In this document: positions 46,743 to 56,650 of the stretch, piece by piece
Layout of the letters: each line of letters begins with the position of its first letter
How positions within the stretch are numbered: position 1 is the stretch's first letter
Assembly: GCA_014529385.2 (NCBI GenBank)
Contig: CM043945.1
Location: 293,112 to 357,111 of the forward strand
Source of the DNA: Adiantum capillus-veneris
Taxonomy: Eukaryota > Streptophyta > Polypodiopsida > Polypodiales > Pteridaceae
Length of the DNA stretch: 64,000 nucleotides
Reading direction: 5' to 3'
Made by a program: the position numbers and the translations under genes
Notes under the pieces: model-generated
Seen by the model: the letters and a program-made list of their open reading frames with translations, nothing else
What the model was told of the DNA's origin: nothing
Database searches by the model: none

Positions 46743-48181
46743 TCATTCTGGCTGGGCTTCAAATCTTTCTAATTCTTCGTCCAAAAGTGCCAAGGTCTTT
46801 CTCTCTGTGGATTTCTTCCTCACCCAACCTTCCACAAAAATCCTAGATATGGCTTGTACCTCCATTGAAACCTTATGTTTGAACCAATCTGTGCTGTAGT
46901 AGTCAGAGAACTCGCCACAAAACTTACAAAATTGCCATATCACCCATCCTATGGCATACACATCTGTGGCCTTGGTCCATGGGCACGGGTGATTGCCATC
47001 TAGTAACTCAGGAGCTCGCCAAGGATGAAGCTTTTGCCAGTTTTCATCGATATTGTTGGTCTTTTGTGTCTCTAAGCCAACACGCAGAGCCAATCCCCAA
47101 TCAATTATTCCAATATGGGGAGTGAGATCCTTGGTAAGGTCCAACATGATGTTCCATGGATGGAGAGCATTGTGGATCACTCCCTCGTCATGTGCGAATC
47201 GCAATGCCTTCACCAAGGCATGGATCAACAAGGGAGCATGATTGCACAGGCTCTTGATACGTGTTTTCTGGTCTTCAGAGGGATGCTCCCATTTAAAGTC
47301 TTCAGGGATCTTTCCTTTCCCCTCTTGATGTGCTACAAGCGTCGTGAAAGAGCCATGTGGATGGGGCACTGCCTCCCTAAGATCACCTAAAGTTCCCCCA
47401 TTGAAGTAGGGGAATATCAAAAACCATGGCAACGTTACAGAGTGGGCAATACTCCTCACAATCCCTCTATGGTTGAGATCTACCCACTTTCGGATGCAAA
47501 GCTTTTCCACTGATGCTTGGCCTGTCCTTTGAACTCCTTGGCACAATAAGTATTCGGTGCAGGAAGGAAACTGATCCCTTTGATTTGAACTTGCCACCCT
47601 GTGCCATAAGCCCCTGACCCAAGTTTCTTGATCTTCTTAATGAACTTATTTGGAATGCCCATAGTCATACTACATTTAGAATTGTATATACTGCTCTCCA
47701 GGTGACTGACAGAAGCAGTAGAACCCGATGTTCCCTCAATGGCAGCCTCCTCAATGAATGGTTCTCCAACTTGGATGCTCCCCACAACTCTGGTGATAGC
47801 CATTCGCATTTTCTTGCTTAGGCCAAACTGTGTGTCTATGTGGGATGCTCGCCTTGACCTCTCCTTTTCAGCTCTCCATCTAGTGTTCCAATGCTCTAGC
47901 TTACCCTTGTCTACTTCTTGAGGGCATTCCTCTTTCAAATCAGAGGAAACCTTGGGCAAATTGCCCACCCAACTGCTCAGTAATGAGTTTATTGATTCGG
48001 TTGTTTTGTCTGGATATAACAACAAAATTTTGCGAGCAATCTCACTGTATAATGATTGCAATCTAGACTCATCTACAACAATCTGCGCTATATCGTCGGG
48101 ATCTAGTGCACTGATGATCGTAACCAACAATTGTCTAATTTTCTTTTTGAGCTCTATCATTGAAGTAGCAGAAGGATCCAT
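46743..48181 (-). pseudogene. Kinase-like cargo protein of hAT-K2, one frameshift
   Basis: Reads from ATG at 48181 (MDPSATSMIELKKKI) with an N-terminal helical region (DIAQIVVDESRLQSLYSEI) and linker GKLEHWNTRWRAEKER. The kinase lobe follows: KLGSGAYGTGWQV (Gly loop), YCAKEFKG (ATP-binding Lys), then a one-base slip near 47495-47502 and, in the next frame, DLNHRGIVRSI, FPYFNGGTLGDL, IHNALHPWNIMLD, HIGIIDWGLAL, PWRAPELLDG and TDVYAIGWVIWQFC. The total is about 480 residues in a single exon. The HRD-position Asp is replaced (HNA), so this copy lacks the catalytic base, whereas hAT-K1 keeps it (HSD). The DFG motif is DWG in both. It is close to Tyr-kinase-like folds; the substrate is unknown. 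CAGGCAAAATG precedes the start, as in hAT-K1. Confidence 0.8.
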
Positions 48182-48284
48182 TTTGCCTGCAATGGTATTA
48201 TTGCAAACAACACATTGTGAAATATAACTATGTGCCACTGCATTTGGATCTTTTCTACGTGAAAGAAAAAGTGAAATATAGACC

Positions 48285-49050
48285 ATAGATCTCGTACGCT
48301 TTTGCAGTGACACACCTAATCGCAATTGCAACCATGTGCCAATGCCTCACTGTACGACAACTTACAAACAGATGCTCCTGTCATTCTAGCAACAACACAC
48401 CTAGTCGCAATTGCAACCATGTGCCGACGGATGAATGACTGGGAGCAACATAAAACATAGTCACCCTACGCTTTTGCAATGACACACCTAGCCACAATTG
48501 CAACCATGTGCCAGTGCATCCACACACGGTGACTTCTTTCAAATAGATGCTCCTGTCATTCTAGTAGCAACACACCTGGTCGCAATTGCAACCATGTGCC
48601 GAAGCATGAATGACTGGGAGCAACATAAAACATAGTCATCCTATGCTTTTACAATGACACACCTAGCCGCAATTCCAACCATGTTCCAGTGCATCCACGC
48701 ACGGCGACTTCTTTCAAACAGATGCTCCTGTCATTCTAGCAGCAACACACCTAGTCGCAATCGCAACCATGTGCCGAAGCATGAATGACTGGGAGAAACA
48801 TAAAACATAATCACCCTACGCTTTTGCAATGACACACCTAGCCGAAATTGCAACCATGTGCCAGTGCATTCACACACGGTTACTTCTTTCAAACAAATGC
48901 TCCTGTCATTCTAGCAGCAACACACCTAGTCACAATTGCAACCATGTGCCGAAGCATGATTGACTGGGAGCAATATAAAACATAATCATCGTACGCTTTT
49001 GCAATGACACACCTAGCCGCAATTGCAACCATGTTCCAGTGCATCCACGT
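48285..49050. repeat. 175-bp tandem repeat, about 4.3 units, upstream of the kinase gene
   Basis: The anchor TCCTGTCATTCTAG(C/T)A recurs at 48376, 48551, 48726 and 48901, exactly 175 bp apart. Each unit holds two half-units centred on CACACCTAG(T/C)CGCAATTGCA plus ACCATGTGCC. The array ends about 110 bp before the gene's start codon, where a promoter array would lie. Confidence 0.92.
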
Positions 49051-49252
49051 ACGATGATTTGATAAAAGAAATTTTAAACCTTTAAGTTTTAACGCAAAAA
49101 ACTAAAAAAAACATCAATAAAATAAGGAAGGGTTTAAAAAATTACTGCTACACTGCTTTGCGAATGTGGAAAGCTGCCAGAAAGTTTGGTGAAGACTTTT
49201 CAATGTACCTCTTTTGTGAAAAGACAAGCACCAGCGTCACCTTTATATAGCC

Positions 49253-49343
49253 ACGGCGGGCTCGGCGGGCAAATAACTTTACCCGGTGTGACCTCTGGGA
49301 AAATTCACTAGCCTGGCGAGCCAACTAATTAGCCCGGCGGGCT
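49253..49343. repeat. hAT-K2 right GC-rich subterminal patch
   Basis: Contains CACGGCGGGCTCGGCGGGC, TACCCGGTGTG, AGCCTGGCGAGCC and AGCCCGGCGGGCTACG. The outer edge is 130 bp from the right tip. A CTTTATATAGC TATA-like string lies at the inner edge (49240), also seen near 45467 (CTTTATATTTGG) and 21815 (GTATATATAACG). Confidence 0.75.
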
Positions 49344-50505
49344 ACGAGCCAGTCTCCAGGTCTCCTTGGAGGTCAAAAAAGATGAATGTCAATTAACAAA
49401 ATATTTGTTATTTTGCATTTCTATTGTTATTAACCTAAAATTATAGTGTGATCACGTCATTTTGAAATCCCTGATACCTAGAGTTGGCAATAGACTTTCC
49501 CATTAATCCTAGGCCCAATGGACTCTACCACTATCCTTTGGAGGCTTAATGAGCCTTACCCTAAGGCCATTTAAAGCTTCATTGAGTTCACAATGCTCTT
49601 TGGTAGACTATCTCTTCTCTTGGTCCTCTACTGAGGTAAGGCCAGTAGCACATATTAATATTCTACTTGTTGCTCCCTTTATCCTCCCATTTTAAATGTT
49701 CAATTTAATTAATCATTTGGAAAATTTAGATATTATATTTTAAGACATTACCTTATCCATGAAATCATAATCGTCTTCAACTATGAGGTAAAAAAGATAA
49801 AGCATAGGCATTAGGCCATGGTTTCCTAGTGGATAGAGGATCCCTTTTTACCCATTGACATCTTTCCACTTCAAGAGGTTGTGTGCTCTTGTGACGCTTT
49901 TAGCGATGGAAATACATTGGGTTTTTATAACCCTTGGCGTCGCTAAAAGCATCGTTACGGGGACATCACTATAAGCGTCTCTATAGGCGTCGCTATGATC
50001 GTCTCTATATAGCGATGACTGTAGCGACGCTTATAGCGACGTTTGTAGGCCATCTTTAGTGACACTGCAGAGCCTTATATAGCGACGTTCATAGTGACGC
50101 CCGAGAGGAAAATTTTTTGGTGGCAGGGCATTCAACCCATCAACCATATTGAATGTTTCATTAATTGATTCACCTTTGAAAAAAAGTGCAAAGGTAGATA
50201 TAGACCCAAAATAGTCACCCACAAGACAATATAACCATTAACTCCATCATCCATAGTACGTATTGTTTGCAAAATAAAGATACAAAACTGACAAGCGTGA
50301 ATTGATGAAAGTAAATGAATGACAATTGTACACATAGGCAAAATCACTTGATTGTTAAACTTTGCAAATGTAATAGTTACAAATCATTGTCATTATTGAA
50401 AAAATATACATGGTTTTCGAAAAGACGTATAAAAGTCGTCTCATGATACATAAGCTATGACAAAAAGAAACTAATGATATCTAGCTACGGCTAAATTGAC
50501 GTCGT

Positions 50506-51820
50506 CTAATCAAACATCTCATCGTGTCCAAGCGGTGTATCTGTCGGATTCTACAAAAAAAAACAATAAGGCAGCTTTTTGTAAGTATAAACATATAGCG
50601 ACGTTTATAAAACAATACAACAAATAGAAAAGACTAAACCCTAATACTAACCATGATGCCGCGAGAACTCAGAATGTCCATCAGGGCATTTAAGCCCTTC
50701 CTACCTGCGTACTCGTGCTCGTACGGTGTGGGATCACGTCTTGTCATCGACCACTGTCAAAACATACAAAGAATCCATTATGTTAGAATTTAAAAACCCA
50801 TAAACCCTAAACTATCAAACATAGAGAGCAATACAAAAACACTTACAATATCGGCCTCAAATGATGCCCACCCACCACTCCCCAAGTGGTGCAAGATCCC
50901 TGCCTCTACTCGCGCTCTGGCTGCCTCCTTTTGTTGCTTCCACTTGTCGAGATCCTCGCATGCTTCTTTCTTCGCATTCTTCCAATCTTCTTTGGCCAGC
51001 CAATTTGGTCTGTTCCACTCATGCTTGATTGCTTTTGCACTTCGGAACGCTTGTGCTTGCAGTATTCGCGCATTTGAACCTTCATCACATCTTCATTGAA
51101 GCTATCATCCCGTGTTGGAACAGGAAACTTGTCATGAAGAATGCTGATGACTCTGCCTTTTAAATCATTCGGTACTTCACTCCAGGTGTTTAGTATGTAG
51201 TGTCTAAACACCTGACAGCAAAGACCGTGCATGCGCGAAATCACCTTCTTGCCTTCATCATCCAATATGATGCTGCCGCTGAAGTCGACGGAGTAAGGCA
51301 AGCCCTCTCGCCACTGACGCGTGAACTTGGGTGTCCCAGCAGGGGTCTCTAGCGGTGTGTCGACGGGGGTACGGGTGTCAGGTGTCTCCACTGGAGTCTG
51401 AGCCCCGAAGCGAGGAGTGTCCACTGGAGTGACTGCTGGAGGAGTAGCTAACTAGTGGTGTGTAGCTGCTAGGAACGGTAGTCAGTTGCGCAAAACCTAG
51501 TGTCGATGGCGATGCCGTGGCTGGTGTCGGGGTGGGCAAAGAAGGGGAGGGTAAAGAGCCTCGTCAAACACGAGGCGGTGTCAAAGCATCACAGCGGCAT
51601 CCCCACAACAACCGTCGCCACCACCACTAGAGCGCCGGTGCCTAGACAAGTGTGAAGATCGTCTCGTCGACACCGAAGCTTCGGAGCGTGCTGAATGCTC
51701 CAAAACAAAGGGAGATGCGGATGGAGTAGGAACGCGCGATGGTGCGCTAGAGCGATGACGCTCCATGCACCACTGTCTCTGCTGGGGTGACAAAGAAGAA
51801 ACAAACTCCTCATCATCCAT
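50506..51820 (-). pseudogene. CACTA-2 second protein (TNPA/Transposase_24-like)
   Basis: Starts at ATG 51820 (MDDEEFVSSLSPQQRQWCMER), preceded by an acceptor-like TTTAATGCAG, then a Ser/Arg/Pro-rich linker with TPVDTPLETPAGTPKF. Frameshifts lie near 51580, 51425 and 50920. The C-terminal domain reads RGLCCQVFRHYILN-like, then MREYCKHKRSEV, ARARVEAGILHHLG and GGWASFEADI to 50847. Exons 50753-50652 and 50550-50506 follow, ending DEMFD, stop. It has its own start codon, unlike CACTA-1, showing that the family originally had two separate genes. Proteins of this type bind subterminal repeats. Confidence 0.8.
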
Positions 51821-51889
51821 ACCTGCATTAAACACACAAACATTTAAACTTAATATTGAATGAATGGAGTAGAAAACATGGACAAGTAG

Positions 51890-51896
<7 letters not shown>

Positions 51897-51944
<48 letters not shown>
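51897..51944. repeat. GATA and GA microsatellite
   Basis: Five GATA units followed by about 18 GA repeats, upstream of the second-protein start codon in CACTA-2. Confidence 0.9.
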
Positions 51945-51950
<6 letters not shown>

Positions 51951-52013
51951 AGGAGGAGGTGCTGGTCATCCTTGCTTGTGAGAACATACCTAGAGCATAC
52001 ATACCTGGAGTGG

Positions 52014-52125
52014 ACGCAATGATGCAATGACGCATATAAATACAATGATGCAATGACTCATATAAATACAATGATGCAATGACGCATATAAATACAATGA
52101 CACAATGATGCAATGACGCGTTCTT
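52014..52125. repeat. ~26-32-bp tandem repeat ATGATGCAATGACGCATATAAATACA
   Basis: Three to four units between the GA tract and the captured HMA block. It is AT-rich and non-coding. Confidence 0.85.
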
Positions 52126-52176
52126 CTTCTATTCAACTTGAGTGATGGAAGAGGCAAGTCGATAACTCAGAATTTT

Positions 52177-52227
<51 letters not shown>

Positions 52228-52244
52228 ACAATCAAATCTTGCAG

Positions 52245-52332
52245 TCAAAAAACCAGGTGGTGGAGCTGTATGTGGCCATGGATTGCCCAGGATGTGAGCG
52301 CAAAATCAAAAGAGCATTATACAACATGGAAG
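52245..52332 (+). pseudogene. Captured HMA exon, copy 1
   Basis: An 88-bp exon with AG (52243-52244) and GT (52333-52334) borders encodes VVELYVAMDCPGCERKIKRA followed by LYNMEG. This is the metal-binding MxCxxC loop and first helix of a plant HIPP/HPP protein. The exon borders fall where HIPP introns commonly lie, before the VELxVxMDC strand and after the KxMEG turn. It is antisense to the host transposase gene. Only this exon is present, so no complete metal-binding protein is made. Confidence 0.82.
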
Positions 52333-52511
52333 GTACTTAGAGAGCCAGAGTTTTTACAAAACAGAGAAAAATTGTTCAATACGGAGAATCGTACAAGAAC
52401 TTGAAGGTGCTTGTAGCTTTGGAATGTTCAAAGGCTAGCAGCAATAGAACGTGTTCTTCTTCTATTCAACTTGAGTGATGGAAGAGGCAAGTCGATAACT
52501 CAAAATTTTCA

Positions 52512-52628
<117 letters not shown>

Positions 52629-52645
52629 ACAATCAAATCTTGCAG

Positions 52646-52733
52646 TCGAAAAACCAGGTGGTGGAGCTGCATGTGGCCATGGATTGCCAAGGATGTGAGC
52701 GCAAAATCAAAAGAGCGTTATACAACACGGAAG
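52646..52733 (+). pseudogene. Captured HMA exon, copy 2
   Basis: Same 88-bp exon and splice borders, reading VVELHVAMDCQGCERKIKRA then LYNTEG. It keeps the CxxC. Differences from copy 1 are four substitutions or so, with no stop or frameshift. Confidence 0.82.
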
Positions 52734-52939
52734 GTACTTAGAGAGCCAGAGTTTTTACAAAACGGAGCAAAATTGTTCAAATACAGTATTTATGGCTTTA
52801 AGAGATCTCTCTCTCATCCTCGCATAGCTCAGCATAACTTCCTGTATCTATATAGAGCTCTCCCTTTAAACAGATGTCCTCTGTTTCATTTTGTAGATCC
52901 TCTGCATGCACCCCATAGAGAGTAGAAGCTTGATGTTCG

Positions 52940-54967
52940 TATGGTATGGAGTCTACTTTGATCTCCTTTTGTGAGATCCATTGCACCAACTTCGCAAGTT
53001 TGTAGATTGTGTTACGAACGTCAAGAGACAAACATCCCTCAATGGCAACCGGTAAAATAAACTGCAAAACACATACAACAATGATATTAAAGCCCACACA
53101 CGAATTTAATATACAATTCCCACTATGACATATTCCACTATGAACCTACCTAACACATTTTATGCCAGTCATGTGATTTCAAACCAGTAAGCTTTCCTTC
53201 TTTAGTAAAACACGTTTGGAGCGAGTGCATTACACCAGTGGGGGTCCGCAAATATTGAATGGTCTCTTTTACTTTGAGTTCTTGGGCTCCTGTGAAAATC
53301 CATGGTGCTTTAGGGAGTTTTATCGATCCATCGAACGTTGTTTGCAGCCAATATTGCTCCATACGATCCACATTTCTAAGTTCAACTCTGGCTCCCAAAG
53401 TATCTTTCTTGCCGGTCAGATGGTCCCATAGTAGATTACCCACATTCTTGAATATGTGCATTGGATCGAGCAAGTAATTGATCATGAGTCGGGGCCAATA
53501 TGGTAACTCGTACCATAGAGATAGTCTCTTCATCCCTGGGGGCAATCCATCATCAAACATCTCCTTCTGCTCGAACCATGCTTGTGCAGACATCCTCGGT
53601 GGCTCTCTTTCCAAAAAGCCACCGCGTAACACATGATTCTATGGAAGATACGCTTGATGACCTTCGTAGATTTGCTTCTTCAATGAGGGCGCCCTACGTG
53701 CATTCAGTCTAAGTCCACATGTGACACATGCTCTGTATCCACTTGTTTGAAGCCCTGCATGTATACACATGATAATAGATCAACTTGAGAAAAACCAAGA
53801 TTTACAGTGTCTGAGTGAGGAGTGTAAATAGATCACCTGAGCATTATGTTAGTCCGGGATAGTCATGCATGGTCCACATTAGAATGCCTTTGATCAAAGC
53901 ATTCCGTCGACTTGTGTGTCGGCTCATATCCACCACTTCTATGCCAATCCACAATTGTTGTAGCTCTTCCAATAGTGCATGAAGATACACATCTATATTC
54001 TTCACTTTATATCGCCTCGGCACAATCAAGCTTAGCCATAGGTGCCCCTTCTTCGTAGTCAACCACGGGGGAATGTTGTAGTTGACGATGACAACGGGCC
54101 ATACACTGTAAGATGTTGATCTTTGACCAAATGGATTTACGCCATCCATAGCCAGGCTTAAGCGTAAATTCCGAGTTTCCCTGGCAAAATCCGACCATGT
54201 TCCATCTATATGTTTCCAGGATGCGCAATCTGCAGGAATCCGTAGCACACCATCCGAAGATTTATTCTCCTCATGCCATGATGTAGGGAGGCCATGGACT
54301 TACATTTGAAGAAATACTTGATGCGAGGAAGCAGAGGAAAATGTCGCAAAACCTTTTGCGAAACTTTTGTTCCATGGAGATCTACTCGATATCTCTCGGA
54401 ATCACATTTCGGACACTTCTCCATGTCTATGTATTCCCCTATGAAAAGAATGCAGTCATTAGGACAAGCGTGGATCGAATTGTAATCCATCCCCAAGTTT
54501 CGCAAAATCTTTCTTACTTCCTCTCGGGAATCTGGCATCACATTATTAGCTGGTAGTATGTGCTCTTTGAGCAATCTACACAACATAAAAATACGATACA
54601 ATTGTGTAAAAATCTATCAGATCATTATATAGTTAGAGTTTTATTAAAGTAAACTAATTGTAATAGATCACCTGAAAAGCGTTGTGACGCTAGTGTTACT
54701 CCATCCAAACTTCGCCTGCATGTTGAGAAGAACTAGGAGTGCTTTCAATCTAAACACAGGTGCTCCATTATACAATGGCGTATCGGCTTCACTTTTCATA
54801 TCATCATAGATAAGCCTTTCTGAATCTATGATCGTCTTGATCATTTCATCAATCTTGGGCTCAAACATTGCCTCGTTGGGAATGTGGTATGCATGATCAT
54901 CCCCCGAGCTGTCAAAGGCTACATCTTGTGGCCTCACATATGCTGCTTGACCAAAGCGCCTGCGCAC
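52940..54967 (-). pseudogene. CACTA-2 TNP2 transposase remnant
   Basis: Exons 54967-54672, 54575-53837, 53754-53150 and 53061-~52940 match CACTA-1 exons 1-4 with the same splice sites. Motifs include VRPQDVAFDSSGDD, AMDGVNPFGQ, HDYPGLT then TAA, LLDPMHIFKNVGN and FILPVAIEGCLSL. Lesions: the exon 1 start and CPCNQC segment are missing (replaced beyond about 55080), TAA for Glu near 53848, TAG for Glu near 53640, and TAG for Gln at 53150-53152. Similarity ends at DSIP near 52945, after which foreign DNA replaces DUF4218. It is clearly non-functional. Confidence 0.88.
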
Positions 54968-55091
54968 ACGTCTATTGGGTTATAAGATTGCTGCGAGTTG
55001 GCCAGCGTCAGAGTCCAACGAGTTATAATTGGCACCAACTCGATCTATATTAGATGGATTGAACTCGCCAAATTTGCCAAGTTTAATATCC

Positions 55092-55400
55092 CTAGGTGCT
55101 GGGATAATCCCGTCTTGATGCAAACTCTTGCTGTGTCACTTTGCTGCCACCGCCTATCTGGATTGGTCGTCCTCTCCTCCCTGATACCCCTCCACTCCTC
55201 TCCTCATGTAGTCTCGCATGCGTCTCCTCATCCAAGCATAATCTCTGGTATTGAGGAGGAGAGGACGACCAATCCAGACAGGCGGTGGCAGCAAAGTGAC
55301 GCAGCAAGAGTTTTCATCATCAAGACGGGATTATTCCATCACCTGAGGAGTGGCGGCTGGGCCAGCTTCGAGGAGAGAATTTTGTCCCATCACCTGCATC
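55092..55400 (+). repeat. Long inverted repeat built from a diverged second-protein domain
   Basis: 55096-55172 and 55252-55335 are inverted copies (GGGATAATCCCGTCTTGATG against CATCAAGACGGGATTATTCC; CTGCCACCGCCT against AGGCGGTGGCAG; GATTGGTCGTCCTCTCCTCC against its complement) around an ~80-bp spacer. The plus strand of the right arm and beyond encodes NPDRRWQQSDAARVF, then GLFHHLRSGGWASFEERI. These parallel NPDKWKQQKDAARA and HHLGSGGWASFEAD of CACTA-1. The arms thus derive from another CACTA lineage's gene. A transcript would fold into an ~80-bp hairpin. Confidence 0.8.
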
Positions 55401-55449
55401 ATGGATCGATGGGGTGGAGAGGTGAGAGTATTAAACTCTTGCATTGAAG

Positions 55450-55745
55450 TATTTTTATATGTGAGGCCCGTTCACATCTACACAACTGTTGTATGCGGCC
55501 CATCATTTGCTTCCCCTCAAGGGTCATAATGGTCTCATCCGACATACGATTGATGAGGTAGGCGTATCACTTTGGCATGTCCCTCCCATGAACTATAGCA
55601 ACCCTGTCCCATGAATGCTCATCATCCAGGCCTCTAGGTGACCCCGACGCAGTGTTCGAGTCACTCCTAAGCATCTCGGAAGCAATGATCGAGACACCGG
55701 CCACTCTCAAATGCGTAGGCAGTATAATCCTTCGGTGTACTCAAA
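55450..55745 (-). pseudogene. Unidentified captured coding-like fragment in CACTA-2
   Basis: Minus-strand frames read LRVAGVSIIASEMLRSDSN, RGLDDEHSWDRVAIVHGRD and, after a stop, YAYLINRMSDETIMTLEGK. The composition looks protein-like but the family is not recognised. It occupies the position that the HMA remnant holds in CACTA-1, so it is probably a different captured host fragment. Confidence 0.4.
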
Positions 55746-55842
55746 GTAAACCTAAATCTAATCTAATATAACTTAAATAAACCTAAATCTAATCTAACGT
55801 AAATCTAAATCTACCCTTATCTTAAACGATAAAAAGAGGAAA

Positions 55843-55935
55843 ATGGTATAACCTTTCTATCACCCAAGTGTGGTAGATTGGTTATGCCATTTCCCTCTTG
55901 AATAACAGGTCTTGAGTTCAACTCCTCGTCAGCTA
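55843..55935 (+). repeat. tRNA-like segment, CACTA-2 copy 1
   Basis: TGGTAGATTGGTTATGCC and GGTCTTGAGTTCAACTCC in A-box and B-box order, with CTCTTGAATAA between. It is an inverted match of 7585-7690. Confidence 0.35.
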
Positions 55936-56044
55936 GATCTTTAGGTCTTTAAGTAGTTTCCTACGACGTTAAATTAAACTCTCTTCTTCTCGGGTGTGTG
56001 TGTGTGTGTGTGTGTGTGGGTGTGTGTGCACGCCAATAAAAAAG

Positions 56045-56145
56045 GAGAGAAAAATGGTATAAGTTTTCTATCACCGAAGTGTGATAGATTGGTTATGCCA
56101 TTTTCCTCATGAATAACAGTTCTTGAGTTCAACTCCTCCTGGGAT
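56045..56145 (+). repeat. tRNA-like segment, CACTA-2 copy 2
   Basis: Second copy of the same block, separated from the first by a (TG)n tract at 55996-56017. The B-box-like part reads GTTCTTGAGTTCAACTCC. Confidence 0.35.
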
Positions 56146-56167
56146 AGTTTCCTATGATGTTAAGACT

Positions 56168-56233
56168 CTCGTCTTCTTCTTCTTCTTCTTCTTCTTCTTC
56201 TTCTTCTCTCTCTCTCTCTCTCTTTGTTTTATA

Positions 56234-56290
<57 letters not shown>

Positions 56291-56492
56291 TCCTCTCTCA
56301 ATGTGTGTGTGCATTCTTTGTTTACGCGTGTGTGTGCATTCTTTGTTTATGCATGTGTGTGTGCGTTTTTGGTTTATGCATGCTCTCTCTATTTTCCTCT
56401 CTCAATGTGTGTGTGCATTCTTTGTTTATGCATGTGTGTGTGCATTTTTTGTTTATGCTCGTGCTCTCTCTCTCTCTCTCTCAAAAACACAA

Positions 56493-56567
<75 letters not shown>

Positions 56568-56650
56568 AAGGGAACATGAGAGTGAGGAGAGGGAAGGATC
56601 ATACCTAACTCTCCTTCCTCTCCTCGTGTGTGTGTGTGTGTGTGAGCGCG
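56168..56650. repeat. CTT, CT, TG and GA microsatellite block near the CACTA-2 start
   Basis: (CTT)n at 56171-56206, CT at 56207-56284, ~60-bp units with GTGTGTGTGCATTCTTTGTT, CT at 56460-56482, TG at 56495-56528, GA at 56528-56564. This is the mirror of 7076-7540 in CACTA-1. Confidence 0.9.

Larger units (their letters stand above)
45262..49473 (-). mobile_element. Complete kinase-bearing hAT-type element hAT-K2 (4212 bp)
   Basis: Flanked by a perfect 8-bp duplication ATACCTAG (45254-45261 and 49474-49481). Ends are CAGGGATTT inward on both sides, perfect for 9 bp and then imperfect. An 8-bp duplication with (C/T)A(G)GG-type ends is the signature of the hAT superfamily. GC-rich CCGGCGGG patches lie 131 bp from the left tip and 130 bp from the right tip. 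No hAT transposase is present; the only gene is a kinase-like protein on the minus strand (48181-46743). Tandem repeats of 150, 36 and 175 bp flank the gene. The element is therefore non-autonomous with kinase cargo, and it sits in the LTR of R2. Confidence 0.88.
44030..49747 (-). repeat. R2 3' LTR, split by hAT-K2
   Basis: 44030-45261 plus 49482-49747 together resemble LTR B: AACTTGGCATG, GTTGAGGACYGGATTTA and GAGCCGG.GGTCCCCCCTCC near 44060-44160, CATGAAGATGGAAAGCTTCA near 44250, and ATTTAGATATTATATTTTAAGACA at the right end. The interruption carries its own 8-bp duplication, so joining across it restores LTR continuity. A (GA)n tract at 44605-44701 lies inside. Confidence 0.75.

Noticed and set aside
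48285-49050. Possible CRISPR-like array (175-bp period)
   Set aside because: Whole units repeat with no unique spacers, and the context is plant transposon DNA.
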